The translations under genes were made by a program, and so were the position numbers. Below the pieces are notes generated by a model, which saw nothing but the letters and a program-made list of their open reading frames with translations, had not been told where the DNA came from and searched no databases. Of a stretch of 64,000 bases of DNA, positions 33,878 to 44,722 are shown piece by piece (within the stretch, counting starts at the first letter, position 1; every line of letters begins with the position of its first letter). Source of the stretch: Lycium barbarum (Eukaryota > Streptophyta > Magnoliopsida > Solanales > Solanaceae). Location: contig NC_083338.1 in assembly GCF_019175385.1 (NCBI RefSeq), forward strand, positions 96,282,062 to 96,346,061, written 5' to 3'.

Positions 33878-36758
33878 ATGTCAACGAACACCGACTCTAC
33901 TTCCCAGAACGTACCCTCGATTTCTTCTCCGAGTACTGCACCTGCTTCTAAACCCGGAGGTAAATCACTTCCTCAACTGATGGCCAAGGACATAATACCG
34001 TTGAAGCCCAATTATAACCACGAATTCACAGTTGAAAAGGCAGTGCAAAAATCGGATAGGGGTTTCGACGTGAGACGGTATCCCTCATCAATTAAAGAGG
34101 ATCGTCTCCCTCGGGTTCGGGTCGAGTGTAGATGGGACAAACGTCCGGTACATGTGTTTGCCCCTAGAGATGATGAATCCATCACCGATTATAAGGAAGG
34201 GTTTCTGTACGCTTATACGTACCCGTTCACTCTCAAGCTCGACCCCCCAATTGATCCGGTTATTCTCAAAATGTGTCGGACATACAATGTGTGTCTTGCC
34301 CAAATTGGGCCGATTCTGGAGGATCGTGTCCTGCCTTCGTCTATTGGCGAATAACGTCAATAAAGAGTTCACATTGGCACACTTTATTCGGTTGTATTGC
34401 CGGAAGATCTTTCGCGAGGGTGTGATAAAGGTCTCCAAGCGAGGCCGAAACCCGATCCTTTCCTGTCTCAATGAGGATAGAGATCGAGGGTGGCTTGAAC
34501 GTTTCGTCCGAGTTAAGACCGCAGATATCATTCCGGCAGAGTATATGCCTTTTCCAGAAAAATGGAATTACAAATGTGAGTCCCTCGAATGTGTTTCCTT
34601 TGCATGTATTCGATCCCCCCCTCCCCCCCTTTTTTTTTTTTTTTAACTTTGTTCAATATAACAGCCGAGGCATGGATCCCTACTGCCGTTCAGAATTTCC
34701 CCGAGTGGGTTGAGGCAATCATCGGCCAACACCTACATAAGAACGGACATGGGCAGATTTATCTCATAATCGGTAGGTTGCACAGAACCATGGTAACCTT
34801 TCCTTTCCCTTGATCCTTGTCATATTTTTTCTGTTATGTCTTTTCTTCATTTAACCTTCTGATTCCCAGGTTTGGGAAAAGACTCTGTGGACCCTCGACC
34901 TGCACCAACAGATGAGCCCGCAACGCCAGGCTCAGATTTTGACATATTAGGGTCGTCTCGGCTCATTGCCGCAGCTGAAAGGGTAAAGAGGAAACCCTCA
35001 ACCAAGGGTCAGAAGAAGAAAAAGAAGAGATCGAGGGATGATGTTTGGGGTTTGAGGGACGAAATCGAACCCGAAATTGTGATTCGAAGAGTCGAGTCGG
35101 GACCTTCCGTTGCTACGACTAAGTTCGAGACCGCTCCGGCCGAGGTTTCGACCCCGACCACAGATGGGGAGGATGAGGTTCCATTTCCTCCAATAACCAA
35201 ATATATCTAAGCTCCCATTCCACTAAGGTCCGTTGAATTTATTGATATTTCAGGTGACGCTTCACCCGAGGTGGCACCCTTGGTTAAAAAAGCCTAGAAG
35301 GACCGGTCCAACCTTGAAAACCGAGGCTTTCCAAAGGGTTAAAATGGCCCCAGAGGTTGAGGTTACTGTGGCAACTGACCCGTCGCCTAGTGTCGACCTA
35401 GCTACTACGGCCGAGGTACCTCCAAATGCTGACACTGCTGGAGTCGCTCTGGTTTCTCCCCTTGCTCCTTTCGAGACTGGATAACCTGGATGATATGCTT
35501 GCCGGTACCCCTCCTGCTACGGCGGAAGCCTGGGGGTTTGGTCACCTCCATATTTTACGAGCCACGAGGCTTGCCAGCCGGTCCACTAAAACAGGTGCGA
35601 AGTCAAAACTTATTGATATCTTCCTAGCCCCGACTGTAGAATCGAGGAGGACTAGGTCGGCTGTGGTCACTATCTCGAGGACTACAACTTTTTATCACGT
35701 CCCGTGGGAGTTGCAAGTTATCTAAGACCTCTTGTTTCAGATTCAGACAAGGAGAAGATGGAGGGAGTCCCATGGCAATGTCTTATAAATGAGGGCATGC
35801 ATGCGGGCAACCGGGTAAGTGTTCTTACACATTTGTACAACATTGATGTGCGATCCTCTGTTTTCGCTAATCGATTTTATAACTTCGTTTGTTTCACTTT
35901 TTCAGAGTGTTGTGCTCGTAAATGAAGGCTTTATCCGAGCCCAACACGAAGTAAAGGATTTGAAGGGCCAGCTGGATGCTCAGAGAGGGGAAATCGAGAA
36001 ATTTAAGCTTTTCTTGCAGGAAAAAGCGGACCAGCTGAACCAGGTAGTCGCTCCCCCGAACCTTCAATCCGAACTTGAGGCAGCCAAAGCTGATAACCTC
36101 CATCTAAAGGCCGAATTTGATAATGCGGTTGAAAAGAACCAGCTCCTGGACAAGGACAACATAAACCTTGGCCGAGAGAATGCTAACTTTGCTACCAAAC
36201 TCGGTGAGTTTGAGGCTATTGTCGCCCAACTACGAGGTGAGCTTAACTCGGTCAAGGTTGATGCCGAGAAAGCGGTAGAAAGGTCCAGGCAGCTTGAAGC
36301 CGAGAGAGCCATTGAGAAGGAGAAGCTGAGGATAATTGAAGAAAAGGTCGAGACTCGTGCCCAGATCAATGATGAGCTTAAGAGTGATCTCGAGGAAGCT
36401 ATTGTGGCCAATGATCGTCTCCAAACCGAGCTTACATCTGTTAACGAGGTTCGTATCACTCTAGTTAACATGAAATTCGAGTTGGAGGAGAAGCTAAAGA
36501 AAACTTAGGTCGATCTGGATGAAGCCCTTAATGATATAGTGACCGCCGAGGCTCGTTCTACTCTTGGCTGAGTATGAACGGTGTAAATCCCAAAGGATGA
36601 TCCTCGAGCACGTTGAACGGGGTATGAAGGATATTTTGGCTCGTATTCTTGCTGCGAGGATGATCGAGGACAAGGCTAAGAAAGCTCTTGAGGACAGTTC
36701 CGAGGATGATTCCGAAGAGACCATTTCTGAGAACTCGGATTCCTCTAATACCGAGTAA
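33878..36758 (+). pseudogene. Antisense spliced gene of element A (plant gypsy-associated domain plus coiled coil), broken
   Basis: Four exons are inferred: 33878-34575, 34665-34792, 34870-35814 and 35906-36758. All three introns have GT-AG ends and match those of the copy in element B. The N-terminus (SDRGFDVRRYPSS, YTYPFTLKL) fits the plant 'putative gypsy type transposon' domain (Pfam Transposase_28), whose function is unknown. The middle is acidic and low-complexity with a lysine/arginine-rich patch. The last exon is a long coiled coil (VNEGFIRAQHEVKDLKGQL onward). The copy is dead: a frameshift near 34310, another in exon 2 with a stop before its donor, a stop near 35294 and a stop at 36506. 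It runs opposite to gag-pol and converges on it. Confidence 0.75.
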
Positions 36759-37910
36759 ATTGGGGCCTATATGATCCTTTGCTTTATTTTTTATTATATA
36801 ACAACTTTGGTTTTTGGTCATGTGAAAAATTCCAAGTGTAAAGCCTCGGTTTATATATGAAATGCATATTTCTTTTTTTGGCTATTGTTTTCTTTGATCT
36901 CTGATTCGAGTATATCTCACGATACTTGTCTTAAAAGTTTGTTTCATATAGAATAATCGAGGTTCGGAACTAAGACTTTTATGCGAATTAAGCCTATCTT
37001 AACTCATCGATTATGAGCCTTACTTTGTTCGGTTTATTTTTTTGACCGAAGACATATCGAATGATTCGTCCGCGGGGCTTATTTATACTTTGTGAATTCA
37101 GAAGTCTCCGAATCACCTTGAGCATTTTAAGTCGAGGTCTTTAATTATTTGACCTTTTTCCGATCGTTAGTTTGTGGATTAGGTTCGGGTACCTGAATCT
37201 TTGCCGCTTTGTCAATCTTTTGACGACAATCCCTATTCGAGGGTGTTAGGAGAGTTGGGCTCGGTTTACTGTGACCTTGTTGCCTTTGTCTATTTTTTTA
37301 TGATAGTACACCGGTAGGGGGTTATTAATAAGAAAACATATCCAAGACATACTTTTCAACAATACTACTTCTTCATATCGCAAGTGTTTGTACACAATTT
37401 AAGGATTTCATCCGATCCCTTCTATTCTTGCCGTAGCAAATACTATTCGGACACGATTCGTTTGATCGCTTGTCCCTTACATTGAAACCTACTACAGAAA
37501 GTTCGAGTTTACAAGAAAAACAAATTTCGAAAACCATTTTGATGATGACTTTGTTTCTTCTTTTGCTTCGGTGAGCTGAATTCTTCTTCGGTCACGGTGA
37601 GGGTATAATAGTCCCCTAGTGTTTATGCGTGAAGTATGAATGAGGAGACACTATCCAGTTCTCGGTGAATAACTGGCCTTAAGCTTACAGACACTTAGCT
37701 TCATTTTCATAGGGTAACACGTTGTACTTGTTACCTCGTTAAAAACCTTGTCGGAAAATTCACTTCCTGACAAAACCGGCCTAAGGAAAAGAGTGAAACA
37801 CGTGCTTTCAGACCTAGTTCTAATACCTCGGTGTTTATCTTGGTAAGACTTCTGCAAAAAGGGATGGGTGAGAATTTTTAAAATAATCACAAGGGTCAAC
37901 GGACCATACC
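36759..37910. other. Spacer between the antisense gene and the pol end, element A
   Basis: About 1.15 kb without coding potential, where the two convergent transcripts of the element would end. It is alignable by eye with 58748-59949 in element B: the GCAAATACTA--GGACACGATTC block, the GGTATAATAGTCCCCTAGTG block and the TTAAAAACCTTGTCGGAAAA block are shared. Confidence 0.6.
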
Positions 37911-38291
37911 TTAGCAATAGTATTTCTTCAAATGAGCCACGTTCCAGTTGTTGTGTAGCCATTGACCGTCTATGGTTTCTAGCTGGTACGACCCTTTGCC
38001 CGTTATTCCGGTTACCTTATACAGTCCTTCCCAGTTCGGGCCCAATTTTCTATCATCGGGTTCTTAGTATGCAGGGTAATATTCCGGAGTACCAAGTCCC
38101 CAACTTGAAAATGTCGAAGGTTTGCCCTCCGGTTATAGTACCTCTCCATTTGCTGCTTTTGAGCCGCTAAATGGACCAATGCATTTTTGCGTAGTTCGTC
38201 CGTTAAGTCAAGCTTTACGTCCATAGCCTCTTTCTTTGACCCGTTAGTGGCGTATTAGAACCGTAGGCTCGGTTCACTAACTTCTACGGGG

Positions 38292-40147
38292 ATTAGAGCC
38301 AGTGGCGGAGGCAGGATTTCAGTTCAGGGGGTTCAAAAAATAAAATAAGCACACTTGTGTTGGCAAATGAGCGGGTCGGATCAGGAATAACTTAAATACA
38401 TAAAGTATGCTTAACGAAGCACATAGCAATGGAAAGTCAAAAAGCAACTAACTTGCATGAGAGAACCTTAATAATCCAATAATATATAAAATTTGAAATA
38501 TAAGTAATACCTTGCAGACTTTTATCTAAATCACGCAGTAAGGCATACTTCCTCCGTAAATGGTTCGGAAGAGCTTCTATATCTGAGACAATGTCATCAA
38601 TGTAGCAAATTGTTAGAAATCAAAGTAGAACTACACATAGGAACTAATTCCTATATAATAAATCAAGCATCACTCTTGCACAGACAATACTAAAAATCAT
38701 GCTCGAAGCAAGAATAGTGTTGTCAAAGGCCTGCTTGAGGCGTACATAAACCTCGAAGCTGGGTGAAGGCACCTCCGCTCATGATGAAGAAAAATATCAC
38801 AATAAAATCCCACAATATAGGTAATAAACTAAGCAAAAGCTAATAAAGTAAGAAGTTTCCATTAAGAAAGGCAACTTGAAAGAAATAAACAATTCTGTAG
38901 ACAATTTTACTCATTTAGTTCCTTCTTCCTAGAATAAATTGCTCTTCCTAAAATAAGTAATTTAAACACAACAAGACATTTTCAACTATCATATCTCCAA
39001 ATACAAAAAATATGAGACAGTCTTTAATAAGATTTGGAGGGTGGACGTGATAGATTTGATTATCTGCTCATACTAAATGCATATTATGGACTAACTCTTC
39101 TTTTACTAGCAATCATATATATATTGAGAGACAAAAGTACTGATAATGTGGAGACTCCAAAATATGAAGTACTACTTAATACTGACCAACTTGAGGAGGA
39201 AGTGAGAAGCTTTAGTAGGCGTTTGAGCATCTTTGGTTTAAGTTATAAAAAAAAATATTTGAAGTTAAAGAGAAGGTATTTGTAAGTTAATTTATGTCCT
39301 AATTTGTCTTTTTGCTGCGATTAGTGAGAACACTGAGATATATTCATTTATATTAAAATTACAACTAAAAAATTGCATCTGAAAGTTGACTATCATATCT
39401 CCAAGATTCCATGGGTATAATCTAAAAAGCAAGAGAGAAAATTTTGCAACTGACCAATTCTCAGTCACTCCGGGCAAATTTGAAGCAATCGAGCTAAAAT
39501 TTATAGCAAATATACAAAATAACAACAACAACAACAACAACAACATACCCAGTATTTTATTCTCGCAATAAAACAAATATATAGAATTTTAGAAAAGATA
39601 AAAAAAAATGGAGAAAGGAGGGATCTAAGAACTTACCCAAGAAACCATGAACGGAGACCAGAGAGCAGTGGCGGAGGCAAACAAATCAGCAAAAAAAAAC
39701 TGAGCAAAAAAAAAAAAAAGGTGTTAGATGAGGTGACAGTGACGGAAGAGAAGAGAAAGAAAACATTTGGTTTGTTCAATATTTGACTTATTTAGGGATT
39801 TGAATCCAATTAGATTTGTCCCCTACAAAACTACGTCGTTTTGTCCATTTATTTTAAGTAAATATAACGTTACTAAACTACGTCGTTTTGTTTAATGAAA
39901 CAGCTGAAATAAAATGTTCAGGAAAATATTGCAAGCGCGGCTGCTGGGGTTCGAACCCGCGTGTAACGGGCAACTCTAAACCCCCTGCGCCACTGAGGTG
40001 CGCCTTTCGTTTGTTTTGAGGGGGTTCAATATTAAATATTTACACATAAAATAAAAATTTGGCCTTATATAAACAGTGTAATTTTTCGACTGAGGGGGTT
40101 CGGATGAACACCCTGGGATATACGTAGATCCGCCCCTGATTAGAGCC
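38292..40147. mobile_element. Mutator-like non-autonomous element (TSD ATTAGAGCC)
   Basis: The 9-bp ATTAGAGCC occurs at 38292-38300 and 40139-40147, around a body of 1,838 bases that starts AGTGGCGGAGGCAGGATT and ends GTAGATCCGCCCCTG. The ends are only weakly inverted. The 9-bp duplication fits Mutator-like elements. The body is AT-rich and non-coding, repeats its AGTGGCGGAGGCA start near 39667, contains an (AAC)n run near 39525, and has a tRNA-like block at 39941-40014. It inserted into the integrase frame of element A. Confidence 0.75.
39941..40014 (-). repeat. tRNA-like block (pol III box A/B) inside the Mutator-like element
   Basis: On the minus strand GGCGCACCTCAGTGGCGCAG resembles a tRNA 5' half with box A, and GGGTTCGAACCCC is a perfect box B, about 40 bases apart. 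No full cloverleaf was established, so it is more likely a SINE head or tRNA fossil than a working tRNA gene. Confidence 0.55.
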
Positions 40148-40845
40148 TCGGCCCCGTAGACTAATGAAATGATGTTTCTCCCGTGCTAGACTTTGACGTC
40201 ATTTTGTAAGTCTATAATACCTCTGGCGGCACTTCCTTCCATTTGTGTTTCAATGTCTCCAGTCGTTTCCTTAGATTTTGGATTATGGTTTTGTTCGTGG
40301 ATTCCGCCTATCCGTTTGCACTCGGGTGATACGGAGTTAACACAATCTTCTTGATCTTCAACCTCTCGAGAAAGTTATTAACTTTATTGCCAACAAACTG
40401 AGGACCATTATCACAAATTATCTCGGCAGGGATGCCGAACCGACAAATAATATGGTCCCATATGAAGTCAATAACCTCCTTTTCTCTAACCCTTTCAAAA
40501 GCATGCGCTTCAACCCATTTTGAAAAATAGTCAGTCATAAACAAAATGAAACGAGCTTTACCTGGGGACCAAGGCAGAGAATCGACGATATCTATCCCCC
40601 ATTTCATAAACTGCCAAAGAGACAACACCGGGTGCAGCAACTCCCCCGGTCGATGTATCATCGGTGAGTGCTTTTGGCACCCATCGCATTTACGGACAAA
40701 ATATTTCGTGTCCTCCTCTATTCGGTTCCAGTAATAACATGGTCTGATAACCTTTCGAACCAAGGCTTCCGCACCAGAGTGGTTACCGTAGGTTCCTTCG
40801 TGGACTTCTCTCATCACATAATCTGTTTCTCCGAGACCCAAACAT

Positions 40846-41520
40846 TTAGCCAGCGGTTCGAAGAAAGACCGGTGATATAATTGATCTTCTACCAAACAGA
40901 ATCGAGCTGCTTTGGTTCGAAGTGATCATGATTCTTTTGGGTAGTTTGGGAGCTTCCCATCTTCCTAAGTATCTATGCATTCGCTCATCCTTGACCTCGA
41001 ACACGCCATTGACTTGGTTCACAACCAGAAGAGAGTCGCATTGTGCTTCGATTACTTCGGCTCCTAAACTCCGAGCCAATTCAAGACCTGCAATCATAGT
41101 CTCATACTCGGCTTCGTTGTTAGTTAATCTCATAGTCCTGACTGACTGTCTAATGACATCTCCTGCGGGAGTTTTTAAAACAGTGCCCAGCTCGGTTCCC
41201 TTTAGGTTTTATGCACCGTCTGTATATAGGACCCAGACGCCCGAGGTCTTTTCCGAACTTATCAAAAGCTCTTTTTCTACCTCGAGAATCATAGCGGGGG
41301 TAAAGTCTGCCACAAAATCGGCCAAGATTTGGGGTTTAATAGCCGTTCTAAGTTTATATTCAATGTCATAGCCGCTAATTTCCACGGCCCATTTGGTCAA
41401 CCTACCCGACAGTTCCGGTTTATGCATGATATTTTTTAACGGGTAAGTAGTCACTACACATATGAGATGGCATTGAAAGTATAGTTTTAGCTTCCTCGAA
41501 GCACTCACCAATGCTAAAGC
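40846..41520 (-). pseudogene. RNase H end and second (archaeal-type) RNase H of element A
   Basis: The upstream part (LVSASRKLKLYFQCHLICV, IMHKPELSGRLTKWAVEISG) ends the normal gypsy RNase H and connection. Then VLYTDGA near 41215 and RLTNNEAEYETMIAGLELAR near 41100 mark a second RNase H of the archaeal type, a Tat-clade hallmark. A stop and frame change near 41210 separate the two, so the domain is not expressed as one chain. Confidence 0.8.
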
Positions 41521-42800
41521 TAACTTTTTGAGGTGGGATATCGGGTCTCCGCATCTCCTAATGTCCTACTCACATAATAGATTGAAAATTGCGTACCTGC
41601 TTCTTCTCGGACCAAAACGCCGCTTACCGCTACCTCAGATTCCGCAAGATATAGAAACAACTATTCATCTGCCTTCGGTGTATGACAGGTAGCACTTCAA
41701 TTCTTGAAAGGCCTTTTGGCATTCCGGTGTATACATGAAGTCGTTCTTCTTTATTAAAAGGGAGAAGAATCGGTGACTTTTATCCGATGACCTCGAGATG
41801 TATCAGCTTAAAGCTGCTATTCTTCCGGTCAGCCTTTGCACTGGCTTGACATTGTTCACTACTTCGATATCTTCAACGGCCTTGATTTTGTTCGGGTTAA
41901 TTTCAATCCCCCTGTTTGATACCATGAAGCCTAAAAATTTGCCCGATCGGACCCCGAATGCACACTTCTCCGGATTCAGCTTCATGTTGTATTTGCGAAG
42001 TACGTCAAAGGTATCCTGCGAATGTTTTAAATGGTCCTTTATTTCCAGGGACATGACTAACATATCATCAATATAAACCTCCATAGTTTTACCTATTTTC
42101 TCTTTGAACATTCGGTTAACTAGGCGTTGATAAGTTGCTCCGGCATTTTTCAGTTCGAATGGCATGACATTATAACAATAAGTCCCGTATCCAGTAATAA
42201 AAGAGGTTTTCTCTTGGTCCTCCGGGTGCATCCGAATCTGGTTATACTCGGAGTAAGCATCGAGGAAACTTAACATCTCATGCTCGGTTGTCGCATCGAT
42301 CATTCGATCAATGTGAGGCATCGGAAATGAATCCTTCGGGCATGCTTTGTTAGATCTTTATAATCAACACACATTCTAAATTTGTTACCTTTCTTCGACA
42401 CAACGACGACGTTGGCCAACCAATCTAGCTATTTAACCTCCCGGATGGAGCCTATTTTTAAAAGCTTTGTTACCTCATCTTTTACGAAGGCATGTTTTGA
42501 CTCGGCCATTGGTCTTCTTTTTTGTTTCACCGGGTTGAACTTCTTATTGAGGCTGAGCTTATGTGTCGTTACCTCTGGTGGCACACCTGTCATGTCTATA
42601 TGGGACCACACAAAACAACCAGCATTAGCTCGAAGAAATTTAATTAACTTATCCCTGAGCTTCGAGGTTAACCCCATGCCCAGTTATACCTTTCTATCCG
42701 GTAGATGCACGAACAAAATGATCTACTCTAACTCTTTCACGGTAGATTTGGTTGCATCCGAATCATCTGGTAATACGAACGATCTAGGCACACCGAAATC
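41521..42800 (-). pseudogene. Reverse transcriptase of element A, broken
   Basis: Minus-strand pieces carry the RT: MGLTSKLRDKLIKFLRAN and KRRPMAESKHAFVKDEVTK upstream (42677-42429), then MPHIDRMIDATTEHEMLSFL, DAYSEYNQIRMHPEDQEKTS, the catalytic VYIDDMLV motif near 42085, and NPEKCAFGVRSGKFLGFMV (42321-41803). A frame break near 42330-42425 separates them. The canonical Ser-Gly of the DAYSGYNQI motif is Ser-Glu here. Further stops follow toward RNase H. Confidence 0.88.
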
Positions 42801-42939
42801 GTCCTCTTCACCGCCCAGGTCCGTTTCCTTCTGCTCCGTATTCGAACCCGAATTCTTTAATTGCTATTTGGGTTCCTTGCCTTTGATTGACTCATAATCC
42901 CTTTGAACCGATTTCTTTGAAACGAGGGGTGCTTCCTCG

Positions 42940-43375
42940 ACCGCGAACATTTCCCTTGATGTGGGCTGTTCGCCTCAGATAGTTTTTATCCCATCCGGGG
43001 TTGGTAACTTCAGCAACTGATGTAGTGTCGATGGCACTGCTCTCATACTATGAATCCATGGTCTGCCGAGTAAATCATTATACTTCATATCTCCCTCGAT
43101 GACGTAGAACACTGTCTGCTGTATGGTCCCGTCGATGTTGACCGACAAAGAAATTTCACCCTTCGTAGTCTCACTTGCCATATTGAACTCGCTAAGTATT
43201 CGAGCTACCAGGATATATGGTCCAGTAACTTGAATTGTTCCACCACTCTCCATCGAATAATGTTGGCTGAACTACCTGGGTCAATCAAAATACGTTTAAC
43301 CTGTGATTTAAAAATAATGATAGAAATTACCAATGCATCATTGTGCGGTTGAATGATGCCTTCTGCATCCTTGAT
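42940..43375 (-). pseudogene. Protease region of element A, broken
   Basis: On the minus strand the aspartic protease context (a DPGSS-type motif near 43280) is followed by EFNMASETTKGEISLSVNID and DMKYNDLLGRPWIHSMRAVP. Compared with element B, the stretch linking the active site to the rest is in a different frame, so the protease is not intact. The insertion at 43376-44722 cuts its upstream side. Confidence 0.75.
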
Positions 43376-44722
43376 ATGCTCAAATTACACCTTTTAATGG
43401 CATAACGCGGACGTTGTCAAATATAGTAACCCAACAAGGTTGGGGTCGAATCCCATAGAGAACAATATGTAGGCGTTTAAGCAGATTAGAAATTATCACC
43501 AACAACAGCTAAGCTGAACACATCAATGGTGGTTTTTAGATATGGTCTCGATAAAATACAAAAATGTTAAATCTAATCTAGAAAGCAAGTAAATTGATCA
43601 ATGGCCACAAGAATGGAATAAGGGAAACTACTTCTCAAGTAACGATTCAATATATTTCATGAATTACAGATAATGGTAATATTATGTTAATTAGCCTCGG
43701 ATAATGACTCTAAATTAACTTCTCCCGAAGATTAACTAGACTACCTAGTTGAATATCCCAAAAGCAATTAGAAGCATTAAGAACACCCGACTATGGCTAC
43801 AAGTGGTATCGCCTATTCCTAGGTCAATTTCCATTAGATGAGGGTTAGCGCCCCAAATTCATGTTAATTATTCTATCCCAACCCCGTTCTTCCTCTACCG
43901 AGTTTCAAACAAAGTAAATGGGCGAGTCCTAGGGTTAGCTAATCCCTTGAGAAACGTTAAAGAGCAAGAATAATTAAAATAACAATAACTTACTTGATTA
44001 AAAATAATGTCGATCAATAAATAAGCACAACAAGAGTTTCAATCTCAATTGTCACCAAGAAATTCCCATAAACAAGGTTTGAATAAAAGAAAGAAAATAT
44101 ACGTAGGAACCCTAGCCTCCAAACTTGTGTTTTATGCCAAAGATGTTTAGAAATTGTGGCTTATAAAATATTTATAGGTGTAGAAAAAATCCTAAATAAA
44201 ATAACTGAGTCCAAAATAAAAAAGGAATAATTTTAATTCCGGAAGTATGGCTCGCTGAAGGACAAAACAAATTAACTGAAGCCAATAATCTTGTATGCTT
44301 ATTTGCTGCCACGTAGAATGACTTAAATTCAATTTGCATATTTTGACTTTGAAATATTCTTGAGCCAATCATTGCATCAATCACGATGTCCCTTTCTTGT
44401 CTCCTCTCTTTCCCTTTCCGGTAACATTGTCATCCAAATTTGCTCCCTGTTCTGCTAGTAATTAGGCTTTCCTTATTTTTTTCCTCTTGCTTCAAAGGTT
44501 CTAAACATAATTCTTGAAGTAAGCCTTCCCACGTAAATTCTTTTCTCTTCTCAATTTCACGTCTTTTATCCAATTTTCTTTAGATTTCATCTCCAATGTA
44601 CCTACGAAGTACAAATATACTATTAAGCACAAATCACTATATTTAATACTCAAATGACGATTAAAAGTATTAAAACGTGAGACAATCAATGGGTAAATAT
44701 ATGCATTTTTGGTTGAACATCT
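43376..44722. mobile_element. Insertion of unknown class in element A
   Basis: Element B reads straight from the GSISFNNEDAEGII segment of gag-protease, while element A has about 1.35 kb of unrelated AT-rich DNA at that point. It opens near ATGCTCAAATTACACC, holds GTTGGGGTCGAATCCCATAG near 43438, and ends near GGTTGAACATC. Similar ATCCTTGAT / ATCCTCATC strings at the borders may be a decayed 9-bp duplication. No inverted ends or transposase were recognised. Confidence 0.65.

Larger units (their letters stand above)
37911..40895 (-). pseudogene. Integrase of element A, split by a Mutator-like insertion
   Basis: On the minus strand the zinc-binding HHCC region is intact (HEGTYGNHSG ... KCDGCQKH). 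The catalytic core follows (GIDIVDSLPWSPGKARF, MTDYFSKWVEAHAF, CDNGPQFVGNKVNNF) with the second and third elements of the DDE triad context visible. A stop replaces a glutamine codon just before the AEST segment at about 40305. The 1.84-kb insertion at 38301-40138 then interrupts the chain. The remainder resumes at about 38290 and ends NWNVAHLKKYYC at 37911. No chromodomain is seen, as expected for Tat. Confidence 0.85.

Noticed and set aside
36064..36471. Minus-strand frame rich in Ser opposite the antisense coiled coil
   Set aside because: Serine-rich frames opposite a Glu/Leu-rich coiled coil are a codon artefact.
38710..38790. AGTGTTGTCAAAGGC start resembling the hAT MITE at 50970
   Set aside because: No matching right end or 8-bp duplication was found, so it is too short to call.
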